A stretch of 64,000 bases of DNA from Lachnospiraceae bacterium (GCA_910575075.1 CAJTCY010000019.1:1-64000); one strand, 5' to 3'; shown: positions 8,742 to 18,286, counted from the first letter of the stretch. Made by a program: numbers and translations. Notes: generated from the letters alone by a model not told the origin.

Positions 8742-10484
8742 TTATAAATCTTCCAGATCAATTACTTCAAAATCATCTTCTATTTTTTCCAGTTTCTTCG
8801 TGGGTGCAGGCTCCTGTTCTCTGATTCCCGCACCTGGCTGGCGGCTTCTCCTGTAAGCTTTCGGCTCTTCCCTGTCCTCGTCTTCCCAGCGGGTTTTCCT
8901 TCTGGTTTTAGGCTCTTCCGTCAAATCATCTTCCCATCTGTCAGTTCTTCTGGGCCTGACATCTTCCCTGCGCAGCGCTTTCCGCGTTTTAGGCTCCTCC
9001 CAAGGCTCGTCCTCTCTGCGGGCCTTCTTCCGGGCAGGTTCTTCCTCATACAAATCTTCATTCAAAATAGTTCTGCGGGGTTTCGCTTCCTCTCTGAGCC
9101 TTCCTTCCCCACGAACAGATTTTCGCACCCTTGCCTCTTCCTTTCTCTTATCTTCTGAGCGCTTTTTCCCTGATATTTTTACTAATTCTCGCTTGTCTTC
9201 CTGCTTTCTCTGCGCACGTTTACGCATTTTGGGCTCTTCATACTCTTCTTCCTCTTCCAGGTCATCATTGTCTCTTCTTCCCCGCAAAAGCAAATTTATC
9301 ACTACTATTACCAATACTGCAATCAGAAAAATTAAGACTGCCGTCGTTTTTCTGGAAGTATCTTTCTTCTTATTATATTGCTCCTCCAACGACTTATACG
9401 CATTCTGCAGTCCCTGCATTTCCACACTGGGTTCCTCTGTCTGCTGATCTTCTGATTCTTTGTCGGGCACAGAAATTTCCGCTGACTGATAACGCTGGAA
9501 CGTAGATTCTGCTGCATCATACTGGTACCAGCCTGTATTCCCAAAACTGCTGGCTGCATAGACAAGTGCAAATTCATTGCCGCCGGCCGTACTTCCGCCT
9601 CCTTCAGTCTCTGCTCCTTGAAATCCGCCCGCTCCGTTGCCTGCCGGCGAATCTGCGCCAGCTCTTACAAATACTGGAACATTCTCATAAGCGCCAATTG
9701 TCTGGGTTGATTGAGAATATTCCTGGGATAATCCAGTCTCCACAGGAGGGTTAAGCAAAATAAGATAACTGCTCTCTCCCTGCTGCATTCTGCGGAAAGG
9801 ATAAAATACACCGCTGGCTTCCTCATATACAGCAAGCGTATTCTTCACCTCCGTACTTGGCGTAGTAAGATAGACCAGTGTCAACTCTCCCTTATCATAC
9901 TTAAGACCTTCTACCTGCTGCCCCTGGCAATTCACCGTGGTTTTTGAAAAATCCTGAGGTACAGCATCCTCTGGAACGGCTGCTGCCAGATCAAAAGGAT
10001 GTCCATTGATTGTAATTCCTCCTGGATTATTATTCACTTGCGTTTCCGTTTCTCCGGCAGCTGGAGCTTCCGCTCCCTGTTCTGGGGCTCCCTCTGCAGT
10101 TCCTTCTCTGGTTACGACAATTTTATAGGTAGCTGGCACTCCATTTTGTGCCTTCACGACTATACTGATGGTGTTCTGTCCTGGCTGCAGATCTGTATTC
10201 CCTGAAACTGACTCAATCGTAGCATTTTCATTTGAAGTCTTTGCATTTACTTCAACGCTTGTTACCTCCTGACTCACAGATGCTGTATAATCCGTAACAT
10301 TATATTGAAATGCCGGAGATAAATCTCCGGTGGAAAGGCTTAAGGAAGATAAACTGTTATCCTCGGACGCGCCTCCGGCATCTGTATTCCCTGGAGCAGT
10401 AGCGAAAACCTGCATTGCCGGAACAACCACCAGCAGTAATATGATTGACAGCAAAATCGCTGATATCTCTTTTGTTCTTCTCAT
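8742..10484 (-). CDS. Membrane-anchored cadherin-like beta-sandwich protein with charged cytosolic tail
   Basis: A 580-residue protein. Start taken at 10484, where GAAAGGTG lies about 6 bases upstream; an ATG 60 bases further up lacks a good site. It has a signal peptide (residues 1-30, hydrophobic core SAILLSIILLLVVVPA) and a cadherin-like beta-sandwich domain at about 45-125 (LSSLSLSTGDLSPAF, ATYKIVVTRE). A Pro/Gly/Ala-rich linker and an extracellular region follow to about 370, then one membrane helix (AVLIFLIAVLVIVVINLLL). The last ~180 residues are highly charged with repeated EEPK-R-RR-ED motifs and end in DDFEVIDLEDL. A surface sensor or scaffold is possible. It is the first gene before gntR-clpC. 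Confidence 0.8.
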   Translation of the reverse strand: MRRTKEISAILLSIILLLVVVPAMQVFATAPGNTDAGGASEDNSLSSLSLSTGDLSPAFQYNVTDYTASVSQEVTSVEVNAKTSNENATIESVSGNTDLQPGQNTISIVVKAQNGVPATYKIVVTREGTAEGAPEQGAEAPAAGETETQVNNNPGGITINGHPFDLAAAVPEDAVPQDFSKTTVNCQGQQVEGLKYDKGELTLVYLTTPSTEVKNTLAVYEEASGVFYPFRRMQQGESSYLILLNPPVETGLSQEYSQSTQTIGAYENVPVFVRAGADSPAGNGAGGFQGAETEGGGSTAGGNEFALVYAASSFGNTGWYQYDAAESTFQRYQSAEISVPDKESEDQQTEEPSVEMQGLQNAYKSLEEQYNKKKDTSRKTTAVLIFLIAVLVIVVINLLLRGRRDNDDLEEEEEYEEPKMRKRAQRKQEDKRELVKISGKKRSEDKRKEEARVRKSVRGEGRLREEAKPRRTILNEDLYEEEPARKKARREDEPWEEPKTRKALRREDVRPRRTDRWEDDLTEEPKTRRKTRWEDEDREEPKAYRRSRQPGAGIREQEPAPTKKLEKIEDDFEVIDLEDL

Positions 10485-10558
10485 ATAAATCACCTTTCTT
10501 CTTCGATTAGTTCCATTATAGGTTTCTCTCTGGCAAATTGTCAAGCCTTCTTCCGCTC

Positions 10559-11335
10559 TTATCCCAAAGCCACATCCAAAATCATCATAATCAAAAATCC
10601 TGCCATAACCCCAATGGTTCCCATATTGCTGGCTTCATCTGGCTGCGCCTGGGGAATCAGTTCATCTGCAACCACATAAATCATCGCTCCTGCCGCAAAC
10701 GCCAGAAGCCAGGGCATCAGACGCGCTGCCGCAGAAGCAGTAAAAAATACTAATATTCCTGCCACAGGTTCCACAATTCCGGATATACAGCCTGTAAAAA
10801 ATGATTTTAACGCACTGGAACCGCTCTGGCGCACTGGCAGGGAAATCGCTGCCCCTTCTGGAAAATTCTGAATTCCAATGCCCACTGCAAGTCCAATTGC
10901 CGCTGCCAGATACCCCGGCTCACCTATATGCTGTCCAGCCAGCACAAACCCTAATCCTACCGCCATACCTTCTGGAATATTATGAACCGTTACTGCTAAT
11001 ACAAGCATTTTCGTTCCTGCTTTCCTGCCCCTATAATCAGCATGAAACCAAGGCAGTATTTTATCCACCAGATACAAAAATACACCTCCAGCAGCAAAAC
11101 CTGCCGCTGGAGGAAGCCAGGGCAGCATCCCCTGTTCCCGGCTCTGTTCTATAGACGGAATCAATAACGACCAGACAGACGCCGCCATCATAACACCAGA
11201 AGCAAATCCAAGAAACGCACGATTCATCCGGTCTCCAATGGCGCCTCGGAAGAAGAATACCACCGCTGCTCCTAAAATCGTCATAAAAAATGTAAAACCA
11301 GTTCCTCCAAGTACCTGTAAAAATGTATAAAACAT
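10559..11335 (-). CDS. ZIP-family metal transporter
   Basis: A 258-residue integral membrane protein with about eight helices and the ZIP signature VHNIPEGMAVGLGF in helix 4 and a matching QNFPEGAAISLP in helix 5, whose His, Asn, Pro and Glu line the metal path. ZIP proteins import zinc, iron or manganese. The FASGVMMAASVWSLLIPSIE region is typical of the GufA/ZupT-like subgroup. A good ribosome binding site (AGGAG) precedes the ATG. It is a single gene with small gaps to both neighbours; the metal cannot be told from sequence. Confidence 0.92.
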   Translation of the reverse strand: MFYTFLQVLGGTGFTFFMTILGAAVVFFFRGAIGDRMNRAFLGFASGVMMAASVWSLLIPSIEQSREQGMLPWLPPAAGFAAGGVFLYLVDKILPWFHADYRGRKAGTKMLVLAVTVHNIPEGMAVGLGFVLAGQHIGEPGYLAAAIGLAVGIGIQNFPEGAAISLPVRQSGSSALKSFFTGCISGIVEPVAGILVFFTASAAARLMPWLLAFAAGAMIYVVADELIPQAQPDEASNMGTIGVMAGFLIMMILDVALG

Positions 11336-11394
11336 AAAAAACTCCTGTATGCATTTACTATTACACTATGCAACCGGAGCTTTTTCGTCTCTTG

Positions 11395-12315
11395 TTATTT
11401 GCCATCTCCTGCAATTACTTCAAAGTATCTTCCTACTTCCTTCCAGGCACGGATCGATTCTGGCATCATCATCATACCCATCTGAAACACATGAAACATT
11501 CCTTCATAAACACTCAGCCGTACTTTCACTCCCTGCCGTTTTGCCTTATAAGCCACCCCTACCGAATCACTCAGCAGCATTTCCAAAGAGCCAGCCTGAA
11601 TCAGCATAGGCGGAAAGCCCCAGTAATCTCCAAACATAGGAGAAATATAGGGATGTTTCAGGTCATGCCTGCCCACATAATCCCTGTTATAAATAAGACT
11701 GTCCGTAGTTCTTCCAAACAAAGGGTCCCGTTCAAAATTATCAAAGTAAGAAGGACCGCTGGCCGTCAGGTCTGCCCAGGGTGACATAAGAATCAAACCA
11801 CCAGGAAGCCTTCGGTCATGGTCTTTTAAATACATGCACAGGGCAAGTGCAAGCCCGCCTCCAGCCGAATCCCCCGCCACAATAATCTGTCTGCTGTGCC
11901 AGCCAGAACGCTTCAGCCACTGATATGCCTCCACTGCATCTTCCAGGGCTGCCGGATAAGGATCTTCCGGAGCTACCCGGTAATCTATCGTCAATACGTC
12001 CATCCCTCTGCTGACCTCACAGTACAATCCCGCAAAAGAACGGTATGCATTGCGCATCGCCCCAATATAACCTCCGCCGTGAAGCTGCAGTATCACATAA
12101 TCTCTTCTGGGATTCTCAATTCTGCTCAAATATTCCATACAAAAGTCTGGCATCTGAATTTCTTCCATCACAAAACAGTCTGGACACTTCCATTTAGGCT
12201 CTACCAGTTTTTTGCGCAGTTCACCCGTCTTGATTTTTCTTCCAATCAAATTATCATTGGTAAAATGAGCTATCATATCTGCGATGACTCTTCCCCGTAC
12301 ACTGACCTCTGACAT
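11395..12315 (-). CDS. Alpha/beta hydrolase (HSL-type esterase)
   Basis: A 306-residue hydrolase of the hormone-sensitive-lipase group. It has the oxyanion-hole motif HGGGYIGAM near residue 77, the nucleophile elbow GDSAGGGLA near residue 148, and a late Asp/His pair (the His in GMFHVFQMG near 288). It lacks a signal peptide and is probably cytosolic. GGAGG precedes the ATG. It is the last gene of a three-gene operon with an acyltransferase and a zinc-ribbon membrane protein, so it probably acts on an acyl ester made or handled there. The substrate is unknown. Confidence 0.88.
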   Translation of the reverse strand: MSEVSVRGRVIADMIAHFTNDNLIGRKIKTGELRKKLVEPKWKCPDCFVMEEIQMPDFCMEYLSRIENPRRDYVILQLHGGGYIGAMRNAYRSFAGLYCEVSRGMDVLTIDYRVAPEDPYPAALEDAVEAYQWLKRSGWHSRQIIVAGDSAGGGLALALCMYLKDHDRRLPGGLILMSPWADLTASGPSYFDNFERDPLFGRTTDSLIYNRDYVGRHDLKHPYISPMFGDYWGFPPMLIQAGSLEMLLSDSVGVAYKAKRQGVKVRLSVYEGMFHVFQMGMMMMPESIRAWKEVGRYFEVIAGDGK

Positions 12316-12345
12316 GGCTTCCTCCTTTTGTATCTGTTTTTACAT

Positions 12346-12370
12346 AGATAATTGCGAAACTCAGTAATTC
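12346..12370. repeat. Half of a GTTTCGCAATT-type palindromic repeat
   Basis: TAATTGCGAAACTCAGTAATT, present here between the zinc-ribbon gene and the esterase gene apart from a boundary base or two, matches the end of the large palindrome at 36904-37193. Only one arm is present, so this may be the scar of an element or a solo end. Confidence 0.6.
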
Positions 12371-12380
12371 CCTACTGTTT

Positions 12381-13049
12381 TTACACATGAAACCGCCGCT
12401 TCAGTTCCGCTTTTGCCCTCCGTTCTCCAAAAATCATAGTTCCCAGCAGCAGACAAAGTGACACCGCCAAAGCCAGAAACGTAAGAACCGGGTTCTTTAT
12501 CACCTGCAGCTTCCAGAAAAGTACGCAGACCAGGGATACCAAAACTGTTAATATCTGCATCAGCATATAGCTTTGCCAATTTGATACATTTACAATCATC
12601 AGAATACCGATCGTTGCTTCCAACAGTAGAATAGCTCCGGGCAATACGTAATTCACGGACCAGCCACGATATCCCACAATATAATCGGCAGCGATGACTA
12701 ACAGCACTGCTCCTATCACCTGTACGACGATCACTGTCTTATATCCCCTATTTTTCTGCAGAGAATATTTTAAGGTAATATAGCAATACAGAATACTGAT
12801 TCCACTGATTGCCGACCACCATATTTGCGGAAAATACAAATAATTCACCGCAATCAGAACAGCTTCTGTAATGATCGCCAGAAAGCTATACAGACGCACC
12901 ACAAAATTCAGTTTCCTTGAAACTGCTTTCACATCTGGATATCCCGTACTCTCCTCTTGTTCTCCTGACAGCTCCAGCACACTGCTGCAAAGAGGACAGA
13001 TACGGCTGTCATCCAAAATCTCCACCTGGCATTTCTTGCATATTCTCAT
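12381..13049 (-). CDS. Zinc-ribbon multi-pass membrane protein (DUF6320-like)
   Basis: A 222-residue protein with an N-terminal C4 zinc ribbon (CKKCQVEI, CPLCSSVLE, residues 4-25), then a linker and about six hydrophobic segments from residue 50 on, and a basic C-terminal tail. From memory this matches the family DUF6320, which is found beside condensation-type acyltransferases; that name is not verified. Its ATG overlaps the stop of the upstream acyltransferase gene (ATGA), implying translational coupling. It may be a membrane anchor or sensor for the pathway; the function is unknown. Confidence 0.7.
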   Translation of the reverse strand: MRICKKCQVEILDDSRICPLCSSVLELSGEQEESTGYPDVKAVSRKLNFVVRLYSFLAIITEAVLIAVNYLYFPQIWWSAISGISILYCYITLKYSLQKNRGYKTVIVVQVIGAVLLVIAADYIVGYRGWSVNYVLPGAILLLEATIGILMIVNVSNWQSYMLMQILTVLVSLVCVLFWKLQVIKNPVLTFLALAVSLCLLLGTMIFGERRAKAELKRRFHV

Positions 13050-14368
13050 TCTCCATATACTCCATTCGTTTCAATCTGCACCGGAATTCCATCCTCAGAA
13101 AGCCTGCGGAAAAAACCCCGCTGTACAGAAGTATCTGACAAATTGCTGCTGATCGTAAACACCAGCGTGTCTTTGTAGGAACAAATGGTTCCCTTGATAT
13201 TCTGCCCTTCCGACATGGAAAGAAAAGAACTAAAATGCTTAATATAACGCTGATATTCTTCCCGTACCTGAATATTTCCAATATTGGTAACTGTGGTGGT
13301 ATTGGCCAAAGCACTGTTGTGGTATACATAACGAATCGCAATATTTTTGATAAAAAGAGGCACTGCACGCAGAATGAAATTCTTCTCATTTGACACATTA
13401 TAGGCAAAGAGATTCTCCAAGTGTTCCCTGTTAATCTGACTGCGCAGGCTCTCTGCGACAATCTCTACTACCTCTGCAAAAGTATAGCTCTCTTTCCTGG
13501 GATGGAATACTGCCGACACAATGACAAAAAAGTTTTTCATAGTAATAGAATCAAAATATGGACGCAGATTCACTGGCACACAGGAGCTGACAGGATGTTT
13601 CCCCGGCATTCCATGCATACATTCCTGATAGATACTCCACAAAAAAGCTGCTACCAGATACTCATTTATAGAGACCTGATACTCTGCGCATACCTTTTTC
13701 AAAACAGAAACAGACATATATCCGTGCATAATCCCCAATTCTGTAGGATCTAGTTTCTCTCCCTTCACATGAAAGGCCCGTTCTGTTTTATATCCTTTTT
13801 TATGGCTTCTTTTATAGTTTTTCAGATAGCTGTCTTCCCTGTTCAAAGAGGTGTCGCTGCACAGCCCGTCTCCCAGCTTTTCCTGCAGCTCAGGATGCGA
13901 AAGACGCAGATACTGATAGGTCAGTTCCCGCAAAAAAGTGATTCCTCCCATACCGTCTGTCAGTACGTGAAAAACTTCCAGATTAATCCGGTTTTTATAG
14001 TAATTCACCCGAAACAGATAATTATGGTTTCGATTAGGTGAGATAAACTGACAGGGGTAGCGGTACTCCTGTTTTACTTCCGGCGCCGGCTTCTGATTTG
14101 TCTCAAAATAATACCAGAAAACACCGTAGCGAATCCTTACACGAAATACTTCAAACCAGGGAAGTATCCTGTTCAAAGCTTCCTGCAGCAGTTCCTGCTG
14201 GATTTCTTCCTCCAGCGTTACTGAAATCCGGTATACATTGCTCATGCTTTCCCCCGCAATGACAGGAAAAATATGCGCGGTATTATCCAGTTTATCCCAC
14301 TTGATTTCCTTCTTTTTACCCCGCAGGGACTTGGGAATTTCTTCTGTTTTATGATTATTTTCTATCAT
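13046..14368 (-). CDS. Condensation-domain-like acyltransferase (alcohol acetyltransferase-like)
   Basis: A 440-residue protein of the BAHD/condensation-domain superfamily of CoA- or carrier-linked acyltransferases. The key evidence is EVFHVLTDGMGG near residue 130, an HxxxDG active-site motif. A later segment reading SSCVPVNLRPYFDS resembles the conserved latch region of these enzymes. Start at 14368 was chosen because AGGAG lies 10 bases upstream; the earlier ATG has no site. It is the first gene of the operon with the zinc-ribbon protein and the esterase. It may transfer an acyl group to an alcohol or lipid; the substrate is unknown. Confidence 0.75.
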   Translation of the reverse strand: MIENNHKTEEIPKSLRGKKKEIKWDKLDNTAHIFPVIAGESMSNVYRISVTLEEEIQQELLQEALNRILPWFEVFRVRIRYGVFWYYFETNQKPAPEVKQEYRYPCQFISPNRNHNYLFRVNYYKNRINLEVFHVLTDGMGGITFLRELTYQYLRLSHPELQEKLGDGLCSDTSLNREDSYLKNYKRSHKKGYKTERAFHVKGEKLDPTELGIMHGYMSVSVLKKVCAEYQVSINEYLVAAFLWSIYQECMHGMPGKHPVSSCVPVNLRPYFDSITMKNFFVIVSAVFHPRKESYTFAEVVEIVAESLRSQINREHLENLFAYNVSNEKNFILRAVPLFIKNIAIRYVYHNSALANTTTVTNIGNIQVREEYQRYIKHFSSFLSMSEGQNIKGTICSYKDTLVFTISSNLSDTSVQRGFFRRLSEDGIPVQIETNGVYGE

Positions 14369-14415
14369 AGACTGTAAGCTCCTGCCTGTGATTCTCATCA
14401 TTTTATTTGATTATA

Positions 14416-15735
14416 TCAAATCTGCGTCACTACAAAAATATCATAAATTGCCCTGATCGCCGTTTCAAAATCACAGTTCTTCACACCAATGATAACATTT
14501 AACTCACTGGATCCTTGATCAATCATTTTAACATTTACATTGGCATGGGCAAGCGCAGAGAAAATACGTCCGGCTGTTCCGCGCGTGGACCGCATACCGC
14601 GCCCTACCACTGCAATCAAGGCAATATCTCCTTCCAGTTCAATACTGTCCGGCTGCGCCAGGCGGTGGATGGCTGACAACACCTGCTGTTCCTTCCCTTC
14701 AAATTCTTCCTGATGCACAAACACTGTCATAGTATCAATCCCAGAAGGCAGATGCTCAAAGGAAATCCCATGTTCTTCAAAGGCAGCCAGTACTTTGCGG
14801 CCGAACCCAACTTCTGAGTTCATCATATCCTTGTCAATATTGACCGCTACAAACCCTTTCTTGCCCGCAATGCCTGTAATGGTATATTCCGAAGCGCGGC
14901 AGGTGCTCTCTACAATCAGCGTGCCCTCATCTTCCGGCGCATTGGTATTGCGGATATTAATTGGAATACCCGCCTTACGCACAGGAAATACTGCATCTTC
15001 ATGCAGCACTGTGGCCCCCATATAAGAAAGTTCCCGCAGCTCGCGGTAAGTAATTACCTTGATCACTTCTGATTTCTGAATAATCCTGGGATCCGCAATC
15101 AGAAAGCCGGACACATCCGTCCAGTTCTCATAAATATCTGCATGAACTGCTTTTGCCACAATAGAGCCTGTAATATCAGATCCTCCCCTGGAAAACGTTT
15201 TTACCATTCCATTTTCTCTTGACCCATAGAAACCAGGTATCACGGCACGCTCGCATGTCTTCAAGCGTTCAGACAACACTTCATTGGTCCGTTCTGCGTT
15301 AAATTCTCCGTCCTGATCAAACAGAATCACCTCTGCTGCGTCAATGAATTCATACCCCAGGTAATTTGCCATAATAATGCCATTTAAATATTCGCCTCTG
15401 GACGCAGCATAATCTTCCCCCGCTTTGTTTCTGAAATTTTCTGCGATCAGCGAAAACTCTTTATTTAAAGACAACGTCAGGTTTAAACCATTGATAATAG
15501 ATTCATAACGATCCTGTATTTTTTTCAATGCGGCAGTAAAATCCTGTTCTGCCTCTGCCAGTGCATAACACTTATATAACATATCTGTCACTTTTGTATC
15601 CTTGGGATTACGCTTTCCTGGCGCACTGGGAACTACATATCTGCGGCTTTCATCCGCCCTGATAATTTTCCCGACTTTTGAAAATTGCCCTGCGTTTGCC
15701 AGAGAGCTTCCTCCAAACTTTACTACTTTTGTCAT
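14416..15735 (-). CDS. lysC: Aspartate kinase
   Basis: A 439-residue enzyme phosphorylating aspartate, the first step to lysine, threonine, methionine and diaminopimelate. It begins TKVVKFGGSSLANAGQF, the family's N-terminal nucleotide-binding signature, with SRGGSDITGSIVA near residue 210 and two C-terminal ACT domains (residues about 300-439) for feedback control. Start at 15735 is set by TGGAGT 7 bases upstream. The open frame continues further upstream into the MATE gene, but that extension has no ribosome binding site and is discarded. It lies 77 bases after the MATE gene. Confidence 0.95.
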   Translation of the reverse strand: MTKVVKFGGSSLANAGQFSKVGKIIRADESRRYVVPSAPGKRNPKDTKVTDMLYKCYALAEAEQDFTAALKKIQDRYESIINGLNLTLSLNKEFSLIAENFRNKAGEDYAASRGEYLNGIIMANYLGYEFIDAAEVILFDQDGEFNAERTNEVLSERLKTCERAVIPGFYGSRENGMVKTFSRGGSDITGSIVAKAVHADIYENWTDVSGFLIADPRIIQKSEVIKVITYRELRELSYMGATVLHEDAVFPVRKAGIPINIRNTNAPEDEGTLIVESTCRASEYTITGIAGKKGFVAVNIDKDMMNSEVGFGRKVLAAFEEHGISFEHLPSGIDTMTVFVHQEEFEGKEQQVLSAIHRLAQPDSIELEGDIALIAVVGRGMRSTRGTAGRIFSALAHANVNVKMIDQGSSELNVIIGVKNCDFETAIRAIYDIFVVTQI

Positions 15736-15812
15736 CACTTTACTCCATTCATAATCTTCTATATAATCAGATGACATTTTAACATAATTTTGAGTGGATT
15801 GGAACCGATTTT

Positions 15813-17138
15813 TCAAATTTTTTTGTTCTTTCCCTGCTGCTTCTCTGCTCCATATTTGAAATACAGCGCCAGTGCCGCTGCAGCAGTCAGCAGTTCCGTC
15901 AGGGGAAATGTCAGCCAAAGCCCTGTCAGCCCAAACATTCCAGACATCAGATATGCCAGGGGGACAATCAATACAATTCCCCTTAACAGCGAAATTATAT
16001 TTCCAGGCTTTGCCCTGTCTATGGAAGTAAAGTAAATCGACGTCACAATATTGAAACCTGCAAATATACAGGCTGTAAAGTAGAGGCGCAGTCCCTTCAC
16101 AGCAATATCCTGAAGCTGTTGATTACCTTCGCTGTTAAAAAGAGCCGCTATCTGCCCCGCCCCAAAAAACGTTCCAGCATAGATAAATGCCGACAATACG
16201 GCCACGGTCAGCACTGCATACCGGTACACGGCTGAAATCCGGTCAGATTCACCTGCACCGTAATATTTGCTTACCACTGGCTGAATCCCCTGAGCAATCC
16301 CTGTAAATACGGAAATCACCACCAAGGAAAGATTTGCTATGACTCCATAGGCTGCAACCCCGGTATTTCCTCTCAGAGACAGCATTATGCTGTTAAAAAC
16401 CACAATCACTATCCCGGACGACAGTTCTGCTACCAGAGAAGGCATTCCGCCTGACATGAGCTGTAAAGCCGTCACGGCAGAAATCTGCGTTTTTACGAGA
16501 TGAAACGTATTTTTCCTGCGGATAAAATGAATGGACTGGATTCCCATCCCGATCACAGGAGCAAAGCCAGTTGCGAGTACGGCTCCAAATATGCCCATTT
16601 TGCACTGAAAAATAAACACATAGTCGAGAATAATATTGGAAAAGCTTCCTCCCAGCATAGCTGCCATAGCAAGCTGCGGATTTCCATCATTTCTCACAAA
16701 GCATAAGAGCAGGTCATTCAGCAGAAACACTGGTGAAAACAGCAAAAGCACCTTTAGATATGTCTGGCACATCTCATATACTGCTTCATCTGCTCCCAGA
16801 AAGCTGGTGATCGTCCCTGTCCCCACAACCCCTGCCAGTACAAATACAAGCGCGAAAGCACCTGCCAAAACTACGGTCTGGGAGAACGCCTGGTTACCAC
16901 TGTCCCTTGTTTTCTGGTTTTTTAAAATAGAAAAACGTGTAGCACCTCCCATTGCCAGCATTAATCCTGTGCCATGAATCAAACTGTACACCGGAATGGC
17001 AAGGTTTAACGCTGCAAGCCCGTTGCTTCCCAAACCTTTGGCAACAAAAAAAGTATCTGCAAGAATATAGCAGGACAGCCCCAGCATTCCCAGAACATTC
17101 AAGCTGGTATATTTGGCGTATTCTCTTAATGTCTTCAT
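15813..17138 (-). CDS. MATE-family efflux transporter
   Basis: A 441-residue protein with about twelve hydrophobic segments in two homologous halves. It has the DinF/NorM-like features of MATE exporters (GLSCYILADTFFVAKGLGSN near the N-terminus and VAAYGVIANLSLV in the second half). It exchanges cations for drugs or metabolites across the cytoplasmic membrane. GGAGG stands about 11 bases before the ATG. The substrate is not predictable. A second, unrelated-in-context MATE gene lies at 53722-55062. Confidence 0.92.
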   Translation of the reverse strand: MKTLREYAKYTSLNVLGMLGLSCYILADTFFVAKGLGSNGLAALNLAIPVYSLIHGTGLMLAMGGATRFSILKNQKTRDSGNQAFSQTVVLAGAFALVFVLAGVVGTGTITSFLGADEAVYEMCQTYLKVLLLFSPVFLLNDLLLCFVRNDGNPQLAMAAMLGGSFSNIILDYVFIFQCKMGIFGAVLATGFAPVIGMGIQSIHFIRRKNTFHLVKTQISAVTALQLMSGGMPSLVAELSSGIVIVVFNSIMLSLRGNTGVAAYGVIANLSLVVISVFTGIAQGIQPVVSKYYGAGESDRISAVYRYAVLTVAVLSAFIYAGTFFGAGQIAALFNSEGNQQLQDIAVKGLRLYFTACIFAGFNIVTSIYFTSIDRAKPGNIISLLRGIVLIVPLAYLMSGMFGLTGLWLTFPLTELLTAAAALALYFKYGAEKQQGKNKKI

Positions 17139-17176
17139 AATAATTCAATCCTCCCTGGCCGCGAACTGAACATTTG

Positions 17177-17524
17177 TCCTAAGGGGTACCGTGCTTGCAC
17201 GGGAGATTCCTTAGGACGGTTAGATTCCGTTTTACTTTTCTATAGGAATCGGGTATCAAAAGATGGTCAAAAATGATGTTGGCAATTTGTAAACTAGCTT
17301 TTGATACCTTAATCCTATAAAAGAGCAAAGTGGGCAAGCCTACATCACCCCCCTTACCCCCAATCTTGGTGGAATTGGCTTGCACACTTTGACGCGCCGG
17401 ATGCTTATTGCAAAGCAATAAAATTCCCTTTGCATCCGTGCGCATCCTGCCCGGAGGGCTTTTTATTCTATAGGAAGATACTTTCACGCTTTAGCGTGAC
17501 AAGTTCTTTCCTATAGAATAAAAA
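17177..17524. repeat. Composite palindromic repeat, copy 2 (left boundary of accessory island)
   Basis: A mosaic of four modules seen elsewhere in the window. 17177-17224 matches 826-876 (GGTACCGTGCTTGCACGG). 17237-17322 is a short version of the palindrome at 932-1259. 17326-17473 carries CAAAGTGGGCAAGCC and GGATGCTTATTGCAAAGC and is shared with 21419-21564 in the same orientation. 17461-17524 is the CACGCTTTAGCGTG hairpin with TTCTATAGG ends. No gene is present. The 17326-17524 part forms a direct repeat with 21419-21617. Confidence 0.82.
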
Positions 17525-17612
17525 TACACCAGAACTTCATATCTTCAACGGCCTAACGATATGAAGTCTGGTGCAATCCCCTCTACCCGGCGGCAGAGGA
17601 TTACCGATTCTG

Positions 17613-18260
17613 TTAATTTATTGGTTCAGTTTTTATATATTCTTGATAGCATTTTTCAAAATAATCTTTATTATACACTTCTAAATGATAAAAAATTTTT
17701 GAATACGCCCAGATATCATAGCAATAACATTCTTTCTGTGAAATATCACATTTAAAATGGCTCCAATATAATGCGTTTACAATATTTTGGCGGTATTCTT
17801 GAGAATCACAGATATTGTTATCTAAAGATGGCAGCCGCATATCAAAATTATTTCTCAAATACTTATGTATTTCATTCTTTTTTTCTACCGGAACATCATT
17901 TAAAATATCATACATCATAAAAGCTTTGATTACATTCAATCCTATATATAATGCTAATATCTCATTTGCGTTTTTAGGAATCTGCGCGCCATTAAAACCA
18001 ACCAAAGGTTTTATTTCTATAATAGCTCCACAGATACAAGAAGCCAGCTTATGCCTGTCTAATCTGGTTCCTGACATATTTGCAGACGCCTTAGCTTCAT
18101 ACTCCTGAATTTTTTTCCAAAGAGCAGAAGGCAATTTATCCTCTCCCACATAATACTTCACACAATAATCATCGTTCTTATCGCAAATCTGAAAAAGAAT
18201 ATCTGCAATCACATAGTTATACAACATTTTATATGTATCTGACAGTTGCTTGTTCTTCAT
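17613..18260 (-). CDS. Hypothetical protein in accessory island
   Basis: A 215-residue protein I do not recognise. It is soluble, mostly alpha-helical by composition, rich in Lys, Asn and Tyr, with several cysteines near the C-terminus (KCDISQKECYCYDIW). It has no signal peptide or membrane span. The codon use is AT-rich compared with the housekeeping genes on either side, which suggests transfer. It follows a 60-residue gene by 26 bases and probably shares its transcript. Confidence 0.65.
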   Translation of the reverse strand: MKNKQLSDTYKMLYNYVIADILFQICDKNDDYCVKYYVGEDKLPSALWKKIQEYEAKASANMSGTRLDRHKLASCICGAIIEIKPLVGFNGAQIPKNANEILALYIGLNVIKAFMMYDILNDVPVEKKNEIHKYLRNNFDMRLPSLDNNICDSQEYRQNIVNALYWSHFKCDISQKECYCYDIWAYSKIFYHLEVYNKDYFEKCYQEYIKTEPIN

Positions 18261-18286
18261 CGTGTAGTACCTTACTCCCCTGCATT

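Noticed and set aside
15736-15918. Upstream extension of the aspartokinase frame (61 codons)
   Set aside because: No ribosome binding site; it overlaps the MATE gene, and the family's conserved N-terminus begins at 15735.
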